Source of the DNA: Burkholderiales bacterium
GTDB lineage: Bacteria > Pseudomonadota > Gammaproteobacteria > Burkholderiales > Burkholderiaceae_D
Assembly: GCA_016200895.1 (NCBI GenBank)
Contig: JACQDX010000130.1
Span: forward strand, 1-64,000
Direction of reading: 5' to 3'
DNA: 64,000 bases
A model generated the notes under the pieces. That model was not told the origin of the DNA. It did not search any database and worked only from the letters and a program-made list of their open reading frames with translations. A program made the position numbers and the translations under genes. Shown one piece after another: positions 9,930-19,888 of the stretch (its first letter is position 1; each line of letters starts with the position of its first letter).

Positions 9930-10817
9930 ATGACTACAGCAGCCTTCACAACCAGCACCGGCAATCAATCTTCCATTGCCAGCAAAAGTGTCTTCCCAGT
10001 CATTTCCAATGAAGCTGGCTGGCGTTGTCACGGCAACCTCTGGTCGAATCTGCGTGAAGTCTGTGAACTCTTGCGTATCCCCACCCCTGCCGCTTCTGCA
10101 GATGAAGAAGCGCTGTTCCAGCATGTGCGTTTTAAAGCTGGCCAAAGAGTGCACACCATAGGTCAGGACTTTGACACCTTATATATCGTCAATTCCGGCT
10201 TTTTAAAAACTGTGCTGCTTGACGAATATGGCAATGAACAAGTATTGAGCTTCCCCATGAAAGGCGATTTGCTCGGCATCGACGGCATACATAGCCAGCA
10301 CCATGCCTCTGAGGCTGTGGCCCTGTCTGACTGCGACATTATATTACTGCCTTACAAAACATTCTCTGCATTGGGGCGCACCTATGCAGAACTGGAACAA
10401 GCCATGTTCAGCGTCATGAGCCGCGAGCTGGTGCGTGAACAGATCATGATAGGCATGCTCAGCGCCCTGAGTGCAGAAGCCAAGGTCGCCCGCTTCCTGA
10501 CCACCCTGGGCGAGCGTTTCAGTCAGCTCGGTTACTCTGGCAAGACTTTCAATTTGCGTATGACCCGCCATGAAATAGGCAGTTACCTGGGCCTGACTCT
10601 GGAAACAGTCAGCCGCACCTTGTCTGCCTTTAATGAAATGGGTTTGATCAGCGTTGATCAACGCCAGATCGCCTTGAATGATGTACCGGCGCTGAAAACC
10701 CTGCGTCGCCTGCCACCTGCCAAATCACGCATCAAGGTCAGTGAAAAAGTGTCGGCTTTAGTTGCCAAGAATTTATTGCCACAATGGGGTAAAGAAGTTG
10801 CTGTTACCTTAAATTAG
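9930..10817 (+). CDS. Crp/Fnr-family regulator, FNR-like
   Basis: cNMP-binding-like fold plus HTH with LGLTLETVSRTLSAF (FNR-type E-x-x-S-R recognition helix). Confidence 0.93.
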   Translation: MTTAAFTTSTGNQSSIASKSVFPVISNEAGWRCHGNLWSNLREVCELLRIPTPAASADEEALFQHVRFKAGQRVHTIGQDFDTLYIVNSGFLKTVLLDEYGNEQVLSFPMKGDLLGIDGIHSQHHASEAVALSDCDIILLPYKTFSALGRTYAELEQAMFSVMSRELVREQIMIGMLSALSAEAKVARFLTTLGERFSQLGYSGKTFNLRMTRHEIGSYLGLTLETVSRTLSAFNEMGLISVDQRQIALNDVPALKTLRRLPPAKSRIKVSEKVSALVAKNLLPQWGKEVAVTLN

Positions 10818-10923
10818 TGTAAGCTTTAGCAAGTAGTCTTATCTTTTTCCGTGCTTGACATGGAAAAAGATAGTTAAACTTGCATTTGTTTTTTTTCCAG
10901 GATTCCACATCAAGGAGCAAAAC

Positions 10924-11763
10924 ATGCCATACAAAACCATACTGGTTCATGTTGATGAATCTGAACGCTCAAACTTCCGCGTGCGTGTCGCTGCAGAAAT
11001 CGCCAAAATCGACGAAGCCCACCTGATAGGAACTGCCGTTACTGGCGTCTCACGTTTTATCTATCAGGATGGCAATATCAGCGCGAATGACCCCAACCTG
11101 ACCATACACCTGAATTATTTGCGTGAACGAGCAGAAAAAGCGGTAGACAACTTCAACCAGCAAGCCCAGTCGCTTGGTGTCAACTCCTATGACAGCATGA
11201 TCGCCAACGATGAAGCTGGCGGCGGCATAGGCCTGCAAGCTAGGTACAGTGATCTGGTCGTCATAGGCCAGACCAATCGCGATGAACCGTCACCATCTGT
11301 GTTGCCTGACTTCCCTGAATACCTGATCATGAATTCAGGCCGTCCAATATTGATCGTCCCTTATGTTGGCGATGTCACGACTGTAGCAAAACGGCCAATG
11401 ATCGCCTGGGATGCCAGCCGCGAATCAACCCGTGCCATCACGGATGCAATCCCCCTGTTGCGTCGGGCAGACCTGGTACATGTGACAATTTTCAATCCCA
11501 AGGCTGTACCTGACAGCCACGGCGAACAACCAGGTGCAGATATCGCGCTTTACCTGGCCAGACATGGTATCAAGGTAGAAGTTGGCGTGCATAAAACATC
11601 GACTGATATAGGTAATGCCCTGCTGTCGCTGGCACATGATCTTGACAATGATTTGCTGGTCATGGGTGGCTATGGTCATTCACGCTTCCGTGAAATGATT
11701 ATGGGGGGTGTTACCAGGACTATCTTGCAGAGCATGACTTTACCGGTTCTGATGTCACATTAA
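10924..11763 (+). CDS. Universal stress protein, two-domain length
   Basis: MPYKTILVHVDESERSNFR... and C-terminal MGGYGHSRFREMIMGGVTRTIL. Confidence 0.93.
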   Translation: MPYKTILVHVDESERSNFRVRVAAEIAKIDEAHLIGTAVTGVSRFIYQDGNISANDPNLTIHLNYLRERAEKAVDNFNQQAQSLGVNSYDSMIANDEAGGGIGLQARYSDLVVIGQTNRDEPSPSVLPDFPEYLIMNSGRPILIVPYVGDVTTVAKRPMIAWDASRESTRAITDAIPLLRRADLVHVTIFNPKAVPDSHGEQPGADIALYLARHGIKVEVGVHKTSTDIGNALLSLAHDLDNDLLVMGGYGHSRFREMIMGGVTRTILQSMTLPVLMSH

Positions 11764-11786
11764 ACTGTTTTATTTTTAGCTTTAAC

Positions 11787-11817
11787 AAATGACACTCCTT
11801 TTACAAGAGTGTCATTT
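11787..11817. terminator. Rho-independent terminator
   Basis: aaatgacactc-cttttacaa-gagtgtcattt with flanking T tract. Confidence 0.85.
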
Positions 11818-11901
11818 TCATTTGTAGCGACCAGGATAGCGAACCGCAACCTGGCAATTCCGAATTAAAATAAGCATTTCTTCTTACAACAACAAAAACA
11901 T

Positions 11902-13830
11902 ATGGCGCATGACTATCCCAGACTGGTAAAAGCACGCTGGACAGCAGGTCTGCTTGCCCTGCTATCCAGCGTTTTATGGCTGAATCATGCCTCACTGTCA
12001 GCGATACAGATGCCTGCCCCTTTACCTGTTCATACGGTACTGGAAACCATCACTATCGTGATATTTACTTCGGTATTCATCGTGTGCTGGAATGCCTATG
12101 GTGGTGCACGAAAGAAGAGTAGCGTCATTCTGGCAGTCGCGTTTTTGTGCACTGCCATCCTGGGTTTCATGCATGCGATAAGCTTTCAGGGCATGCCTGG
12201 TTTTCCTGATGCAGAAGACATGCATAAATCCTTGCTGTTCTGGCTCCTGTCGCGTTCATTCATCGCCACTACCCTGCTGGGTCTGGCGCTGGCACCAGAG
12301 GATTCAGAAGTCAGTCCGGCTCAAGCCTATTTTGTGTTGATTGCAGGATTGATAGCCACCGCAGGCTGGATGATGATGGTGTTTGTGTTGCCGCATCTGT
12401 TACCGCTTACTTATATTCAAGGCGAAGGACAGACTTCGTTCAAAATGGCCTGTGAAGTCGGCCTGATCGCTATCAATCTGTTCACTGCCTATCAATTAAA
12501 CAAGCGGGCAGAAGCCATTTCCGAACCCGGCGGACAAGAAGGACGCCTGCAGATAGAACGCACGCCGCTGTTTCTTGCGGCCACCCTGCTGGCCATATCT
12601 GAAGTGTATTTTGCCATTTATGCAGATGGTAATGATCTCTTCGTCGCCATTGGCCATGTGTTCCAGTTGCTGGCCGCAATCGCAATTTATCGCGGCATGG
12701 TGGCAGTGAATATTCATGCTCCCTATGCCAGACTGGCAGAAACCAGTCAGCACCTGGCCAACTCGGCAAAAGAGCTCAGCATAGAACGTGAACGCCTGAG
12801 CCGCATGATAGATACAGCCATAGATGGCATCATCACTATCGATGATTCCCAATCCATCATCCTTGTTAACCCGGCAGCCGCTGCCACATTCGGTTATGAA
12901 GTTCAGGATTTGCTGGGAGCCTCACTCAATGCCGTATTACCAGAACGCCATCGCAAAGTGCATGGCAAGCATGTGCAGCAATTTGGTGAGACAGGTGAGA
13001 CGCGCAGAAAGATGGGAGGCAATTTTGAGGATTTTTATGTCACCGGCGTGAAAGCCAATGGCGAAGAATTTCCTATAGAAGCCTCTATTTCGAGTCAGAT
13101 AGAAAACGGCAAACGTTTTTATACCGTCATCTTCCGCGATATCACAGAACGCAAAGTCGCCAAGGAAAAAATGGCGCTTTACCACGATGAACTGACACAG
13201 CTATCAGCCGCCCTGCAAAGCATACGTGAAGAAGAACGCAAGCATATTGCACGCGAACTGCATGACGATCTCGGTCAATTACTGGCCGCCCTGCGCATGG
13301 ACTTATCGCTACTGCAAAGAGATAGCGTACTGACGGGGAAAACCCAGCAAACCCTGAATAGTATGGACCAGTTGTTACTGACCTCCATCACTACTTTGAG
13401 ACGCATTGCCACCGACCTCAGGCCACGTGCTCTGGATGAAGGGGGTTTGTACTTCGCCCTGCAAACGCTGCAAAAAGAATTTTCGCACCGACATGGCATA
13501 GTTTGCGACTTGGAAGCAAATGAAGAGCAACTGGCGCTCGACGATGCACGCAGCACGGCCATCTTCCGCATCATCCAGGAATCGCTGACCAATGTAGTCA
13601 GGCATGCAGATGCCACGGAAGTGCAAATTGCATTCGAGCGCAGCCCCACCACATTGAGCTTCAGTGTAACTGACAATGGCAAAGGGATAGAGGCAGACGA
13701 AATGCGCAAATCACGTTCTTTTGGCTTGGTGGGCATGCGTGAACGCGTCAAGGCTATGCATGGTGAGTTCCAGGTTGCCAGTCAGCCTGGCGAGGGAACC
13801 AGGCTGAAAATTAATTTGCCACTAAGTTAA
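11902..13830 (+). CDS. MASE3-like membrane sensor histidine kinase with PAS and HisKA_3/HATPase
   Basis: Multi-TM N-terminus, PAS (SRMIDTAIDGIITIDDSQSIILVNPAAAATFGYE), HisKA_3 (EEERKHIARELHDDLGQLLAALRMDL), HATPase (VTDNGKGIE, FGLVGMRERV). Confidence 0.9.
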   Translation: MAHDYPRLVKARWTAGLLALLSSVLWLNHASLSAIQMPAPLPVHTVLETITIVIFTSVFIVCWNAYGGARKKSSVILAVAFLCTAILGFMHAISFQGMPGFPDAEDMHKSLLFWLLSRSFIATTLLGLALAPEDSEVSPAQAYFVLIAGLIATAGWMMMVFVLPHLLPLTYIQGEGQTSFKMACEVGLIAINLFTAYQLNKRAEAISEPGGQEGRLQIERTPLFLAATLLAISEVYFAIYADGNDLFVAIGHVFQLLAAIAIYRGMVAVNIHAPYARLAETSQHLANSAKELSIERERLSRMIDTAIDGIITIDDSQSIILVNPAAAATFGYEVQDLLGASLNAVLPERHRKVHGKHVQQFGETGETRRKMGGNFEDFYVTGVKANGEEFPIEASISSQIENGKRFYTVIFRDITERKVAKEKMALYHDELTQLSAALQSIREEERKHIARELHDDLGQLLAALRMDLSLLQRDSVLTGKTQQTLNSMDQLLLTSITTLRRIATDLRPRALDEGGLYFALQTLQKEFSHRHGIVCDLEANEEQLALDDARSTAIFRIIQESLTNVVRHADATEVQIAFERSPTTLSFSVTDNGKGIEADEMRKSRSFGLVGMRERVKAMHGEFQVASQPGEGTRLKINLPLS

Positions 13831-13941
13831 GTAAATAAGCTAAGCAAATTGAATAGCCGTGCAAACCTATCCGTTCCAGTATAAGCTTTCATTAAATCAC
13901 CTGGTAATCATCTTGTAATCACATTGTATCTGGAGTATTTC

Positions 13942-14265
13942 ATGTCAGTTTCAGCGCTTAACAGTGGCCTGTCAGGACTCAAGGCTTACACCCGTGCGCT
14001 GGACGGTTCTGGCCACAATGTGGCGAATGCCAGCACCTCAGGTTTCGTCCCGCAGCAAGTCAGTTTTCAAGAACAGCCTGCAGGCGGTGTGATTGCCAAT
14101 ATCAGCCGTGAAGGTAGCAGCCTGGCTTCGCAAGAACTGAGCGGCACTGATCTGACAAGCGAAATCGTGCAATCCATACAATTTAAAACAGGTTTTGATC
14201 TGTCTGCAAAAATTATCAAGACTGCAGATGAATTGCTGGGCACGCTGATCGATATCAAGGCTTGA
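13942..14265 (+). CDS. Small flagellar rod/hook-like protein
   Basis: ALNSGLSGLKAYTRALDGSGHNVANASTSGFVPQ and SGTDLTSEIVQSIQFKTGFDLSAKIIKTADELLGTLIDIKA. Confidence 0.8.
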   Translation: MSVSALNSGLSGLKAYTRALDGSGHNVANASTSGFVPQQVSFQEQPAGGVIANISREGSSLASQELSGTDLTSEIVQSIQFKTGFDLSAKIIKTADELLGTLIDIKA

Positions 14266-14291
14266 TACTGGGCTTGTTACCAGCCGCCCTG

Positions 14292-15068
14292 TCAGGCAGT
14301 TGGCACCAGACATAAGAACGATGGCATGTCCTTCATATCAAAATACCAAAGCCCTAAAGTACCTACCCCTATCAACATTGCTGCTCCCAGATAGCGAAGG
14401 CCGCGCATGAGTTTTTTACTCTGCGCCTGTTGCATGACTGCCTGAGTCAATAATAAGTGAGGTAATGCAAACACGCCAAACACCAGCATCAGCAAAGCAC
14501 CTGACCATGCATCGCCCGACAATAAGGCAAATGGTGCAACACCATACAAAAGACCGCAAGGCAGACAGCCCCAGCTCATTCCCAACAAGAATGGATATTT
14601 TGCTGCCTGTTGCAGCGATGGCAGTCTTCTAGTCAATCTAGCATGTAATTTCGCCAAAAAACTTTGCAAAAAGGGAAGCTGCGGCGACAGGCCCAATACG
14701 CGAAAACCAAGAAGTATCAACATCAAATTGCCGATGACAAACAGAATTTGCTGAATTGGCAAATAAGGTTTGAACAACATGCCTGCCGTTCCAAGACCGC
14801 CAAGAATTGCACCAGCAATTACATAGGTAAAGATGCGACCACTGTGTAATAAGCCCTGATATAGTAATCTGGCTTGCAAGTTAACTGCAGTTTGCTCAGC
14901 CCAGCCCTGGGCTGCTATGGTAATTGGAATGATTTTGCTGACAGGTGTGTCGCGTTTCTGACCCGCCTGCGTCAACAGCATAGAAATACCACCACACATA
15001 CCAACACAATGGACACCACCTATGGCACCGGCAGTCATCGCGGCAAATACCAAAGGAAGGGTCAGCAT
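14292..15068 (-). CDS. Sulfite exporter TauE/SafE-type membrane protein (cbb3 locus associated)
   Basis: GAIGGVHCVGMCGGISMLL and GMSWGCLPCGLLYGVAPFALLSG motifs. Confidence 0.88.
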   Translation of the reverse strand: MLTLPLVFAAMTAGAIGGVHCVGMCGGISMLLTQAGQKRDTPVSKIIPITIAAQGWAEQTAVNLQARLLYQGLLHSGRIFTYVIAGAILGGLGTAGMLFKPYLPIQQILFVIGNLMLILLGFRVLGLSPQLPFLQSFLAKLHARLTRRLPSLQQAAKYPFLLGMSWGCLPCGLLYGVAPFALLSGDAWSGALLMLVFGVFALPHLLLTQAVMQQAQSKKLMRGLRYLGAAMLIGVGTLGLWYFDMKDMPSFLCLVPTA

Positions 15069-15069
15069 A

Positions 15070-16473
15070 TCAAATCAATTTGGAATACCGGGCACCTGAT
15101 TGCTGCGACAGATAGCGGTCAAATACCATCGCCAGTGCGCGTACAAACAAACGTCCTTTGGCAGGAATGCTGATACTGGCATCATCAATGCAGACTATGC
15201 CTTCTTTTGCATAGTCTTGCAGTTTCAACAGTTCAGCAGCAAAATAATCGGGGAAAGAAATGCCATATTGTATTTCAAGAAATTTGAAATTCAGGGTATT
15301 GCTGCACATCAGGCTCATGATGACCTGTCTGCGCAAGATATCATCGACATCCAGATGGTAACCTTTCTCGACAGGCAATATCCCCTTGTCCAGGCTGGCA
15401 TAGTACTCATCCAGCGTGCGCAGGTTCTGGCCATAAGAAGCACCCACCTTGCCTATTGCCGACAAACCCAGGGCAATAAGGTCGCAATCTGCTCGCGTCG
15501 TATAACCCTGAAAATTCCTGTGCAGGCTGCCATCCAGCGTTGCCAGTGCCAGACTGTCATCCGGTTTGGCAAAATGATCCAGGCCTATATAGACGTAGCC
15601 CTCAGCCAGCAAGCGTTTGATCGACATCAAAAAAATCTGCAGGCGTTGTTCAGCAGAAGGTAAATCTGCTTCGGCAATACGACGTTGAGACTTGAAACGG
15701 GTGGGCAGGTGTGCATAGTTATACAGCGCGATGCGGGCTGGCGACAACGTTATGACCTGATCCAGGGTTTGCGAAAAACTGTCCAGATTCTGTTTGGGCA
15801 AACCATAGATCAAATCAAAATTGATGGATTGAAAACCACAGGCACGGCTATCAGCCACAGTTTGTGCCACCATTTCATAAGGCTGGATACGGTGCACTGC
15901 CTTTTGCACATCGGCATTAAAATCCTGCACGCCCAGACTGGTGCGGTTGAAGCCCAGCTCTGCCAGCAATTGCAAGGTCTCAGTCGTGACCGTACGTGGG
16001 TCTATTTCTATGGAGATTTCAGCGTCATCAGAAAAATCAAAGTACTCACGCAATAAATGCATCAACTGGCGCAATTCAGCATGACTGAGAAAGGTAGGTG
16101 TACCGCCACCGAGATGCAACTGACTCAGGGTTTCCCTGTCATGCAAATGTCCTGTGACCAGTTTCAATTCCTTGGCCAGATATTCCAGGTATTTGGCTGA
16201 GCGACCGTGATCTTTTGTAATAACTTTATTACATGCGCAGTAATAGCAAAGCGAAGCGCAAAACGGGATGTGAATATAAAGCGACAAAGGTGGCTTGCTC
16301 AACAAGCGGCTGCGCTCTTTCAGGTAGAGTATGTAAGACTCTGCAGTAAAACCTTCAAGAAACCTGTCTGCCGTCGGGTAAGACGTATACCTCGGTCCCA
16401 GACTGTCGAAACGGCGTATCAAGCCTTCTGGAATTTCTATTGCTGGAAATGCAGCCGGTTCGTTCATTTTCAT
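15070..16473 (-). CDS. hemN: Oxygen-independent coproporphyrinogen III oxidase
   Basis: Radical SAM motif CASLCYYCACNK; YTSYPTADRF; HLGGGTPTFL. Confidence 0.97.
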   Translation of the reverse strand: MKMNEPAAFPAIEIPEGLIRRFDSLGPRYTSYPTADRFLEGFTAESYILYLKERSRLLSKPPLSLYIHIPFCASLCYYCACNKVITKDHGRSAKYLEYLAKELKLVTGHLHDRETLSQLHLGGGTPTFLSHAELRQLMHLLREYFDFSDDAEISIEIDPRTVTTETLQLLAELGFNRTSLGVQDFNADVQKAVHRIQPYEMVAQTVADSRACGFQSINFDLIYGLPKQNLDSFSQTLDQVITLSPARIALYNYAHLPTRFKSQRRIAEADLPSAEQRLQIFLMSIKRLLAEGYVYIGLDHFAKPDDSLALATLDGSLHRNFQGYTTRADCDLIALGLSAIGKVGASYGQNLRTLDEYYASLDKGILPVEKGYHLDVDDILRRQVIMSLMCSNTLNFKFLEIQYGISFPDYFAAELLKLQDYAKEGIVCIDDASISIPAKGRLFVRALAMVFDRYLSQQSGARYSKLI

Positions 16474-16482
16474 TATGATGTC

Positions 16483-16740
16483 TCAATGTGCTTTCTGCAC
16501 AAGCAAGGCCGTCAAACCACTAGACAGAATTCCCAGCATCCAGAAGGCAAAAAAACCTACTGTGTAAACACCAGTTTCATGCATTTGCAGGCGATGATCC
16601 AGCACAATCAATTCCATAGGATCAATCAGGCTGAAAAACAAGCCTGTTGCCGCACAAGCCATCAAAAATGCAGGCCACAAGACGATCATTAACATGGAGC
16701 GCAACTGTGGTTTGCGTGATGTGATAGTGCTATGTTCCAA
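16483..16740 (-). CDS. Small two-TM membrane protein in the cbb3 locus
   Basis: 85 aa, two predicted TM segments, between fixH and hemN on the same strand. Confidence 0.6.
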   Translation of the reverse strand: MEHSTITSRKPQLRSMLMIVLWPAFLMACAATGLFFSLIDPMELIVLDHRLQMHETGVYTVGFFAFWMLGILSSGLTALLVQKAH

Positions 16741-16799
16741 ATCCTGTCCCCTTCTAGTGGTTATCCAGCCTCAGGTCAGCAAGCTTTCAGGGATTACCT

Positions 16800-17345
16800 T
16801 TATTTTGCTGCATTCAGTTGCACCGATTTTTGTTCTGGATCAAACCAGTCACCTGTCAAACGCCAGTCTGTGGTCTCCAGTTTGATATGGAACAGCTTTA
16901 CAGCTCCCTCACCCGCCTTGGGCATCAATTTCAAGTCACCTTCATACTGTCCAGGTGACGTCTGTTTCATAGGTAGCCTGCGGATGACTTCACTGACAGA
17001 ATTACCCCCGACCGCAGCATTGGCGATACTGAGTTGTATGCTTTCTGGTAAATTGCCTTTGCCACTCAATTGCAGCCTGATCTTGCCATTGGCAAAATCA
17101 GCATTGATGTAGGCATTCAGTTGCAATTCCCTGGCCCTTGCATCGCGCTGTATATCCTTGTTGATCATCAGGCCTTGTTTGTAATAATCTTCAGCAACTA
17201 CCTTGTCTGCACCGCGCATGGCAATATAGCCGGTGTAAAGGCTGGCGCACACCACAAAGGCCGGGCCACCAGCGACTAGCAACAACCATGGTTCTTTGTA
17301 CCAGGTATCACGCCTGGATTTTGGGGGCATCAAAGTAGCTTCCAT
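16800..17345 (-). CDS. FixH family protein
   Basis: PWLLLVAGGPAFVVCASLYTGYIAMRGADKVVAEDYYKQGL, next to ccoG. Confidence 0.88.
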   Translation of the reverse strand: MEATLMPPKSRRDTWYKEPWLLLVAGGPAFVVCASLYTGYIAMRGADKVVAEDYYKQGLMINKDIQRDARARELQLNAYINADFANGKIRLQLSGKGNLPESIQLSIANAAVGGNSVSEVIRRLPMKQTSPGQYEGDLKLMPKAGEGAVKLFHIKLETTDWRLTGDWFDPEQKSVQLNAAK

Positions 17346-17354
17346 TTTCTTCTC

Positions 17355-18767
17355 CTATCGTGGAACGAGGAACACGGCCTTTTCAGTTACCGTCACTTCT
17401 GGCGAGTCCAGATCCTTGACAATAAATCGTATGCGGTTGGAGCCCTTGAGCAACACATTTGCTGGCACCCTGACCCTGATGGGGAAGGCTTTTGCTGTTG
17501 CCGACCCAACTTCAAAATTAACTGGATTCACAATCACTGCACCGGCTGCCCCTTGAACTTCCACACTGTAATGCCGGGCTGACTCCTGGGTGTTCATTAC
17601 CTGCAGGCGGTAGACATTTTCTATTGCGCCTGTCTCTGTGACTTTAGGCATGCTACGGTCTTTGATGACATCGACCTTCAATGGCATGTGCAAGGCCAGA
17701 GAAACTGCAGCCAGTAAAATGATCAAGCCCAGCAAACCACCATAGATCAGGGTACGCATACGGAATACGCGCTTCCACATGGCTTTGTCATCCAGCTTTC
17801 TTGTCAGTGCATGTTCAGTGGTATAGCGTATCAGGCCACGCTCATAGCCCATTTTGTCCATCACCTGATCACAACCATCAATGCAGGCACCGCAAGCGAT
17901 ACATTCATATTGCAAGCCATTCCGGATATCGATGCCGGTAGGGCAGACCTGTACGCAAATGCCACAATCAACACAGTCGCCCAGGCCCTGTGTCTTGTAA
18001 TCAACTTTCTTGTTTCTGGAACCACGTGGATCGCCGCGCGCAGTATCATAAGTAACGATCAGCGTGTCCTTGTCAAACATGGCACTCTGGAAACGTGCAT
18101 AAGGACACATGTATTTACAGACTTGCTCACGCATCCAGCCCGCATTACCGTAGGTAGCGAAACCATAGAACAAGAACCAGAATGTTTCCCATGGGCCTAA
18201 CGTAAAACTACCCACTTCTATTGCCAGTTCGCGTATGGGCGTGAAATAACCAACGAAGGTAAAGCCGGTCCACAGGGCCAATACTATCCAGATGAAGTGT
18301 TTAAAGAACTTGAGTGAAAATTTGTGCACCGACATGGGAGACGCATCCAGCTTGACTCTCGCATTACGCTCGCCTTCTATCTTTGCCTCTATCCATAAAA
18401 AGATTTCCGTGTACACGGTTTCCGGACAGGCATAACCACAAAACAATCTACCAGCAATAGCTGTAAACAAGAACAGGCTCAAGGCGGAAATGACGAGTAA
18501 TATCGCCAGATAAATAAAATCTTGCGGCCATAAAACCAGGCCGAAAATATAAAATTTACGTGCTGCCAGGTCAAATAATACTGCCTGTCTGTCATTCCAG
18601 TTCAGCCAGGCTGTGCCATAAAACAAAGCCTGTGTAAAAAATACCAGCACCCAGCGCCAGGAAGAAAACCAGCCTGTCTGTGAACGTGGATAGATCTTCC
18701 TGCGCTCTTCAAAAAGCGCCATTTCGGCTTCTTCTATCGGCACCTGGATGATGGGTATGTGCTTCAT
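17355..18767 (-). CDS. ccoG: Cytochrome c oxidase accessory protein CcoG (FixG/RdxA)
   Basis: Ferredoxin motifs CVDCGICVQVCPTGIDIRNGLQYECIACGACIDGCDQVMDKM. Confidence 0.96.
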   Translation of the reverse strand: MKHIPIIQVPIEEAEMALFEERRKIYPRSQTGWFSSWRWVLVFFTQALFYGTAWLNWNDRQAVLFDLAARKFYIFGLVLWPQDFIYLAILLVISALSLFLFTAIAGRLFCGYACPETVYTEIFLWIEAKIEGERNARVKLDASPMSVHKFSLKFFKHFIWIVLALWTGFTFVGYFTPIRELAIEVGSFTLGPWETFWFLFYGFATYGNAGWMREQVCKYMCPYARFQSAMFDKDTLIVTYDTARGDPRGSRNKKVDYKTQGLGDCVDCGICVQVCPTGIDIRNGLQYECIACGACIDGCDQVMDKMGYERGLIRYTTEHALTRKLDDKAMWKRVFRMRTLIYGGLLGLIILLAAVSLALHMPLKVDVIKDRSMPKVTETGAIENVYRLQVMNTQESARHYSVEVQGAAGAVIVNPVNFEVGSATAKAFPIRVRVPANVLLKGSNRIRFIVKDLDSPEVTVTEKAVFLVPR

Positions 18768-18884
18768 CGTGATTCTGTTTTTCTTAATAAAACAAGGTGG
18801 CAAGGCCAATCAATGCAGGTGGAGCATGCTGTATGATCATTTTCCCTCCCCGCATATAATTGGCGCAATCATGGTTGTCAAAGA

Positions 18885-19886
18885 CTACTTGCTGGATGCG
18901 GCTTCTGATGCACTAGCGGCAATTTGCTTCACTGCACTGACATCTGCATCAGTAATCTGGGCCGCAGCAGAATTATTGGACAAGCTCCAGACGTAAGCCG
19001 CCAGCAAATGCAGCTTGCCATCAGTCAAAATGGTTTTGTGGGCAGGCATTTGATTGTTCCGGCCCTTGTTGATGGTTTCCATCACGTTTTCAATGCCACC
19101 ACCATACAGCCACACCTTATCTGTCAGATTCGGTGCGCCGAGCGCCTGATTACCCTTGCCATCACCGCCATGGCAGGCTGCACAGGCAGCAAACTTGGAT
19201 TTGCCTATTGCGGCCTTAATCGGATCATGTGCAGAGTCCGACAGACTCAAGACATAGTTGGCAACGTTACGCACATCATCATCAGTACCCAGAGCAGCCC
19301 CCATAGGTGGCATCTGGCCATGGCGGCCTTCACGTATGGTAGTCAGAATAGTTTGAGGGTCACCGCCATACAGCCAGTCATTGTCGGTCAGATTAGGATA
19401 ACCCTTGCCACCTTGCGCGTCAGAACCATGGCATTGTGAGCAAGTGTTCAGGAAAAGGCGCTGACCAATTTCATGGGCCTGGGCATCTTTGGCAACTGCC
19501 TTGATATCCAAGGCCAGGAATTTATTAAAGATAGGGCCGTATTGCGCTTCACCATCTTTCATTTCCTTCTCATAAGCACCTTTTTGACTCCATCCAAACG
19601 TGCCCTGCCATTTGCCAAACCCGGGGTACACAATCAGGTAACCGACGCTGTACACAACAGTCAGATAAAATAACCACATCCACCATTTAGGCAGGGGATT
19701 ATTTTGCTCCATCAAATCGCCATCCCAGACATGGCCAGTGGTTTCTGCGGGCAAGGGTTTGCCGTCGCTACCGACTTTGACCTTGACCTTGGATTGCGAC
19801 CACAACAGTAAAACGCAAGCCAGCATGGACAAGGCTGTGGCTATGGCGATGCCGGTACTCCACCATTCATTAAAAAAGTCTGCCAT
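18885..19886 (-). CDS. ccoP: cbb3-type cytochrome c oxidase subunit III (diheme)
   Basis: Two CXXCH motifs (CSQCH, CAACH), N-terminal TM helices. Confidence 0.96.
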   Translation of the reverse strand: MADFFNEWWSTGIAIATALSMLACVLLLWSQSKVKVKVGSDGKPLPAETTGHVWDGDLMEQNNPLPKWWMWLFYLTVVYSVGYLIVYPGFGKWQGTFGWSQKGAYEKEMKDGEAQYGPIFNKFLALDIKAVAKDAQAHEIGQRLFLNTCSQCHGSDAQGGKGYPNLTDNDWLYGGDPQTILTTIREGRHGQMPPMGAALGTDDDVRNVANYVLSLSDSAHDPIKAAIGKSKFAACAACHGGDGKGNQALGAPNLTDKVWLYGGGIENVMETINKGRNNQMPAHKTILTDGKLHLLAAYVWSLSNNSAAAQITDADVSAVKQIAASASEAASSK

Positions 19887-19888
19887 GG

